Source: Thiodiazotropha sp040506195 (GTDB lineage Bacteria > Pseudomonadota > Gammaproteobacteria > Chromatiales > Chromatiaceae). Taken from it: a stretch of DNA of 64,000 bases. The stretch spans positions 248,001 through 312,000 of the forward strand of contig JBEVXH010000002.1 of the NCBI GenBank assembly GCA_040506195.1, read 5' to 3'. This document shows, in pieces, positions 61,120 through 64,000 of the stretch. A program made the translations under genes and the position numbers. Position 1 is the stretch's first letter. The number at the start of each line of letters is the position of its first letter. The notes beneath the pieces are model-generated. The model made no database searches, had not been told where the DNA came from, and saw only the letters and a list, made by a program, of their open reading frames with translations.

Positions 61120-62130
61120 TTACTCGTCGAAAACCTGGAACCGATCACCCGGTTTGATCTCTGGTGACACCACTCTTACCCATCCCTTTTGCGGACCGTT
61201 GGAGCGCCCCAGGTAGACCACTGCAATCTCGTTTCCATCCGGACGTTTCAACCAGTATTGCTCGTAACGCTGCTGAAGCGCACGCTCGGGTATCAGCACG
61301 GCACCGGAACGCATCGGAATATCCAGTGCCAGCTCGACCCTCAACCCCCCCCTGTATGCAGGCAGACCGGTGGAGAGTTCGAGTTCAAGATGCATCTTGC
61401 GTGACTGCTCGTCGAATGCAGGTGATATCCTGATTATTCTGGCCGGCAGTTCCTCTTTCAGTTCCGGCAGATAGACTTTGAGTCCCGCTTCCGCTTGTGT
61501 CTGCAAGGCCTGATACTCCGCCACACTGAGCGCAAATGGTGCCACCAGGCGACTGTAATCGCCAATCTCGACCACCGGTTCTCCGGCGCTGACCCACTTG
61601 CCCGGTTCGACATGACGCGCGATTACCCGCCAACCGGCCGGCGCCTCGATACAAAGCCGTTCCTTGCGCTCTTTCAATATCTCTGCCGCAATAATTAACG
61701 CTTCGATTTGGGTTTGGGTCTTGTCCAGATTGCGCCGTGCCGTATCCATTTGGCTTTGGGTCGAACTGTTCTTTTTCAACAATTTGCTGTAACGGGCCAC
61801 CTCCTTTCGAAAATAGGCTTTATCAACCTTCAATGCCTGGTGTTCCGCTTCATTTGCACGCAACTCAAGATCCAGATAGGTATCATCAAGACAAGCAAAC
61901 GGCACCCCCTCCTCGATACGATCGCCGATATCGGCATTTACGGATATGATACGCCCCGCTTGCTCCGCGGAGAGGGTTAGCTTTGAGTGGGCCCGGGTAA
62001 AACCGGACTGTATCTCTCTTTGCACTGCAACCTTCACCTGCACAAAATTTTCCGCTGCAAAGACCCCGGAGACAGGAATCGCTGAGATGAGCAAAGACAA
62101 TAAAACCCATAATCTCATAGTGCGCAACAT
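61120..62130 (-). CDS. HlyD/RND-type periplasmic adaptor protein
   Basis: A 336-aa membrane-fusion protein. Signal peptide ends near G-V-F-A-A. A biotinyl-lipoyl-like segment (A-G-R-I-I-S-V-N-A-D-I-G-D-R-I-E-E-G) flanks a long helical hairpin (about 90-160; L-K-V-D-K-A-Y-F-R-K-E-V-A-R), then beta-barrel and membrane-proximal regions. Adaptors normally precede an RND pump gene. Here the downstream side holds a MITE-like element and a clpX fragment instead, so the gene appears orphaned, perhaps by rearrangement. It could pair with the TolC-like protein at 5411, which is speculative. Confidence 0.85.
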   Translation of the reverse strand: MLRTMRLWVLLSLLISAIPVSGVFAAENFVQVKVAVQREIQSGFTRAHSKLTLSAEQAGRIISVNADIGDRIEEGVPFACLDDTYLDLELRANEAEHQALKVDKAYFRKEVARYSKLLKKNSSTQSQMDTARRNLDKTQTQIEALIIAAEILKERKERLCIEAPAGWRVIARHVEPGKWVSAGEPVVEIGDYSRLVAPFALSVAEYQALQTQAEAGLKVYLPELKEELPARIIRISPAFDEQSRKMHLELELSTGLPAYRGGLRVELALDIPMRSGAVLIPERALQQRYEQYWLKRPDGNEIAVVYLGRSNGPQKGWVRVVSPEIKPGDRFQVFDE

Positions 62131-62322
62131 CCTATCACTCAGACATAGACTGAGACTGTATATGCAAGGCTACAATACATGATGTTCGGATCGAGTTAAT
62201 ATAGTTACCCTGTTGATTAATGCAACGGGTATCAGGTCACTGATTTTTAATGAATATCCGGCCATTATCACATTTTTGCCGGTGGCTTGCGAATCTTATA
62301 GAAACCTGCCACTCAATATGAC

Positions 62323-62351
62323 TTGTGTATAAATGTGTGTATGTGTATAAT
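62323..62351 (+). promoter_or_regulatory. Promoter with 9-bp direct repeats (RHH operator candidate)
   Basis: TTGTGT (62323-62328), 17-bp spacer, TATAAT (62346-62351). Overlapping it are TGTGTATAA at 62324 and 62342, spaced 18 bp, with ATGTGTGTA between. Tandem direct repeats are typical operators of ribbon-helix-helix repressors, so the RHH protein encoded 33 bp downstream may repress its own promoter. Confidence 0.6.
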
Positions 62352-62383
62352 ATAATCACTGCATCAGCGAAGCCTTCAATATC

Positions 62384-62659
62384 ATGGCCACTGCCGAAAA
62401 TCTGGTCCGCAAACAGATCATGCTGTCTACCGACAACATTGAAAAACTCGACAAACTGTCCAAGCAACGCGGCACTTCTGCTGCGGAGATCGTAAGACTG
62501 TCGATAGAATCCTATGATCCCGATTCAGTGGACATAGAGGAAAATGAATTGCTGGAACTTGTTTCCGAACGCCTGAAAGAAGCGATCAAGGAGACAGCCA
62601 GCACCAGGAGACGTCTCAATAAAGCGCTCAAAAAACTGGAATCACAGGAAACGAAATAG
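62384..62659 (+). CDS. CopG-like ribbon-helix-helix DNA-binding protein
   Basis: A 91-aa protein. The N-terminal RHH region reads R-K-Q-I-M-L-S-T-D-N-I-E-K-L-D-K-L-S-K (beta strand, then helix) followed by G-T-S-A-A-E-I-V-R-L-S-I-E, the MetJ/CopG pattern. The C-terminal half is a long charged helix (E-R-L-K-E-A-I-K-E-T-A-S-T-R). Direct repeats overlap its promoter. It overlaps the next gene by 1 bp. The pair resembles antitoxin-partner cassettes, but the partner lacks toxin signatures, so I call it only a regulator. Confidence 0.75.
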   Translation: MATAENLVRKQIMLSTDNIEKLDKLSKQRGTSAAEIVRLSIESYDPDSVDIEENELLELVSERLKEAIKETASTRRRLNKALKKLESQETK

Positions 62660-62844
62660 TGTCAGGTTTTAAAGAGATGCTGCTTGACGTACTGCGTCTG
62701 ACAGACGAAGTAAAGCGCATGAATAAGGACATCGAACGGGTTGAGTCGATCATGCTCGATGTAGACAAACGGGTGGTTCGCCTGGAAACCATCGTCGAGA
62801 TTGCGAAGACACAAGGCGGCCAGCCAAAACTGCCAAAGAAGTAG
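62659..62844 (+). CDS. Small coiled-coil protein paired with RHH gene
   Basis: A 61-aa protein starting at GTG that shares one base with the stop of the RHH gene. It is one continuous amphipathic helix (L-R-L-T-D-E-V-K-R-M-N-K-D-I-E-R-V-E; V-D-K-R-V-V-R-L-E-T-I-V) ending in a basic P-K-L-P-K-K tail. The coupling implies the two products act together, perhaps by coiled-coil contact with the helical C-terminus of the RHH protein. No known toxin or enzyme motif is visible. Confidence 0.6.
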   Translation: MSGFKEMLLDVLRLTDEVKRMNKDIERVESIMLDVDKRVVRLETIVEIAKTQGGQPKLPKK

Positions 62845-63136
62845 CGACACCGCTCAATCCGCGACAACAGATCGCCTATGATCGCATGCACCTACCGGAT
62901 CGATAGAGTCTCGATATTGACTCAATTATGCTTCATTAGGGTGACAATATCCTTATGGACTCTTTACCATCCACCTGATCCCTTTAAGCCTCCATAAGCA
63001 GTAAATAAAGGTAAAAAAACCAGGGCCTGCGGGCCAGAACGGATACGCAGGATGACCTCCTGACACTAAAGATCTAAGAGTGGCCGCCTGATCATCACTC
63101 AATCCGTACAGCAAAAATCAGGGCAAACACAAAACG

Positions 63137-64000
63137 ATGACTCATGAAAAAAACCTGGTGAAACTCCCGGATAACAGGCATCTGGCGTATGCCGAATATG
63201 GAGACCCTGAGGGGGTGCCGGCCATCTACTTACACGGCTTTCCCGGCTCCCGCCTTGAGGCTCGCCTGTTCGACCTGCCGGCGCGTCAACACGGACTGCG
63301 GATAATAGCACCGGACCGTAATGGGATGGGGCTGTCAGATCCAAAACCCGGCAGACGGCTCATTGACTGGGCGGAGGACGTGGAGGATTTGGCCGATAAC
63401 CTGAAGCTAGAGCGTTTCTTTCTGATAGGCATCTCCGGTGGTGGGCCCTACGCCCTGGCCTGTGCGCACAAATGTGCTGAACGCTTGGATGGGCTGACCC
63501 TGGTCTGTCCACTGGCCCCCCTGGATCAACCCGCTTTGCTTGAAGCCATGCGCTGGCCCGCCAAGATCAATTTCATGTCAATTCGAGACACCCCTTGGCT
63601 TTCGAATATCAGTTACCGGTTTACGATCGTACCGCTGACACAACTCTGGCCTCAGTGGATATATCAGATAATGCTTGGTATGGCGCCACCACCTGATATT
63701 GCCGTCCTCAACCGCTCTGAAGTACGCAAGGCGATAACAGCCTCTATCCGTGAAGCGGTACGTCAAGGGGCAGATGGAGTGCTGCAAGAGATGTCCCTGT
63801 ATACCCAACCCTGGGGATTCGACCCGGCGGAGATCACCATACCGACACAACTCTGGCATGGTACAGCCGATAAAACAGTGCCTATTCTGCATGGTCTCAC
63901 ACTTGCTGAAAGATTGCCCATGTGTGAGATGCACATCATGGATGGCGAAGGACACTTCTCCCTGCCGATTGATGGTATGGAAAAAATTCAACGACAACTC
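63137..64000 (+). CDS. Alpha/beta hydrolase (partial, cut by window end)
   Basis: An open frame of 288 codons still running at the window end. Catalytic features of an alpha/beta hydrolase are visible: L-H-G-F-P-G-S-R (oxyanion region), nucleophile elbow G-I-S-G-G-G, acidic residue in H-G-T-A-D-K-T-V-P, and G-E-G-H-F-S near the end. The N-terminus Y-A-E-Y-G-D-P-E-G-V-P is typical of the family. The substrate is unknown. The preceding 290 bp are non-coding, so it appears to be a single-gene unit. Confidence 0.85.
   Translation, partial: MTHEKNLVKLPDNRHLAYAEYGDPEGVPAIYLHGFPGSRLEARLFDLPARQHGLRIIAPDRNGMGLSDPKPGRRLIDWAEDVEDLADNLKLERFFLIGISGGGPYALACAHKCAERLDGLTLVCPLAPLDQPALLEAMRWPAKINFMSIRDTPWLSNISYRFTIVPLTQLWPQWIYQIMLGMAPPPDIAVLNRSEVRKAITASIREAVRQGADGVLQEMSLYTQPWGFDPAEITIPTQLWHGTADKTVPILHGLTLAERLPMCEMHIMDGEGHFSLPIDGMEKIQRQL

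Noticed and set aside
62384..62844. RHH/coiled-coil pair as a named toxin-antitoxin system
   Set aside because: The second protein has no toxin fold signature, so the label would go beyond the evidence.

Overview
The window looks like a chromosomal segment of a free-living or symbiotic gammaproteobacterium. Family content fits a sulfur-oxidising or respiratory lineage: a complex I/hydrogenase-related membrane complex, a nine-haem periplasmic cytochrome, MetA, TcdA, PiT, and a very dense c-di-GMP and two-component network. I cannot name the species from sequence alone. A Chromatiales/Sedimenticola/Thiodiazotropha-type genome is a guess.

Layout. 1-5233: 3' part of an operon for an energy-converting-hydrogenase-related (Ehr-like) complex (NuoB-, NuoC- and NuoD-like subunits plus a fused ferredoxin/GltD-like flavoprotein) and a ferritin-like di-iron protein. 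5411-12112: rightward run of a TolC-like protein, a PhnD-like binding protein, a GGDEF-EAL sensor and two more PhnD-like proteins. 12121-14720: leftward OmpR/QseC-type two-component system with small gene remnants and a terminator. 15166-18193: small membrane protein, then a LexA / Y-family polymerase / miniature SRAP-like SOS cassette. 18462-23569: leftward nine-haem cytochrome and PpiC-type foldase. 23950-29988: TlpA-like thioredoxin, CZB chemoreceptor with a FliA-type promoter, DsbA-like protein, methyltransferase and tcdA. 30013-34022: ABC-type binding protein and a GGDEF-EAL protein with a C-terminal zinc-binding CZB domain. 34482-37089: Spy/CpxP-like protein and a CpxRA-like system. 37111-46380: dGTPase, EamA exporter, DUF2959 lipoprotein with PiT, a third GGDEF-EAL protein, a membrane protein, an inositol-phosphatase-family enzyme and tRNA-Asp. 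46826-53285: DUF1800/DUF1501 pair, metA and a P-loop protein. 53493-60221: double receiver, RpfG-like HD-GYP, an RpfC-like paralogue that has lost every phosphotransfer residue, and a convergent complete RpfC-like hybrid kinase. 60222-64000: transposon-like repeats around a clpX fragment, an RND adaptor, a ribbon-helix-helix/coiled-coil pair, and an alpha/beta hydrolase cut by the window end.

Three dispersed repeat families occupy the intergenic spaces: (1) a MITE-like element with about 33-bp terminal inverted repeats starting GGGCCTGTTAACACT; (2) A/T-rich arms flanking GTGAGCGAAGCGAAC; (3) an element bounded by GCCGCGAATGAACGCC.

The signalling genes share a theme. Periplasmic binding proteins sit beside GGDEF-EAL receptors twice, zinc-binding CZB domains occur on both a chemoreceptor and a GGDEF-EAL protein, and an Rpf-type phosphorelay feeds an HD-GYP phosphodiesterase. 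The most unusual items are the phosphorelay-dead RpfC paralogue coupled to HD-GYP, the Ehr-like large subunit retaining one cysteine of each NiFe-ligand pair, the GGDEF-EAL-CZB architecture, and the short SRAP-like protein in the SOS cassette.
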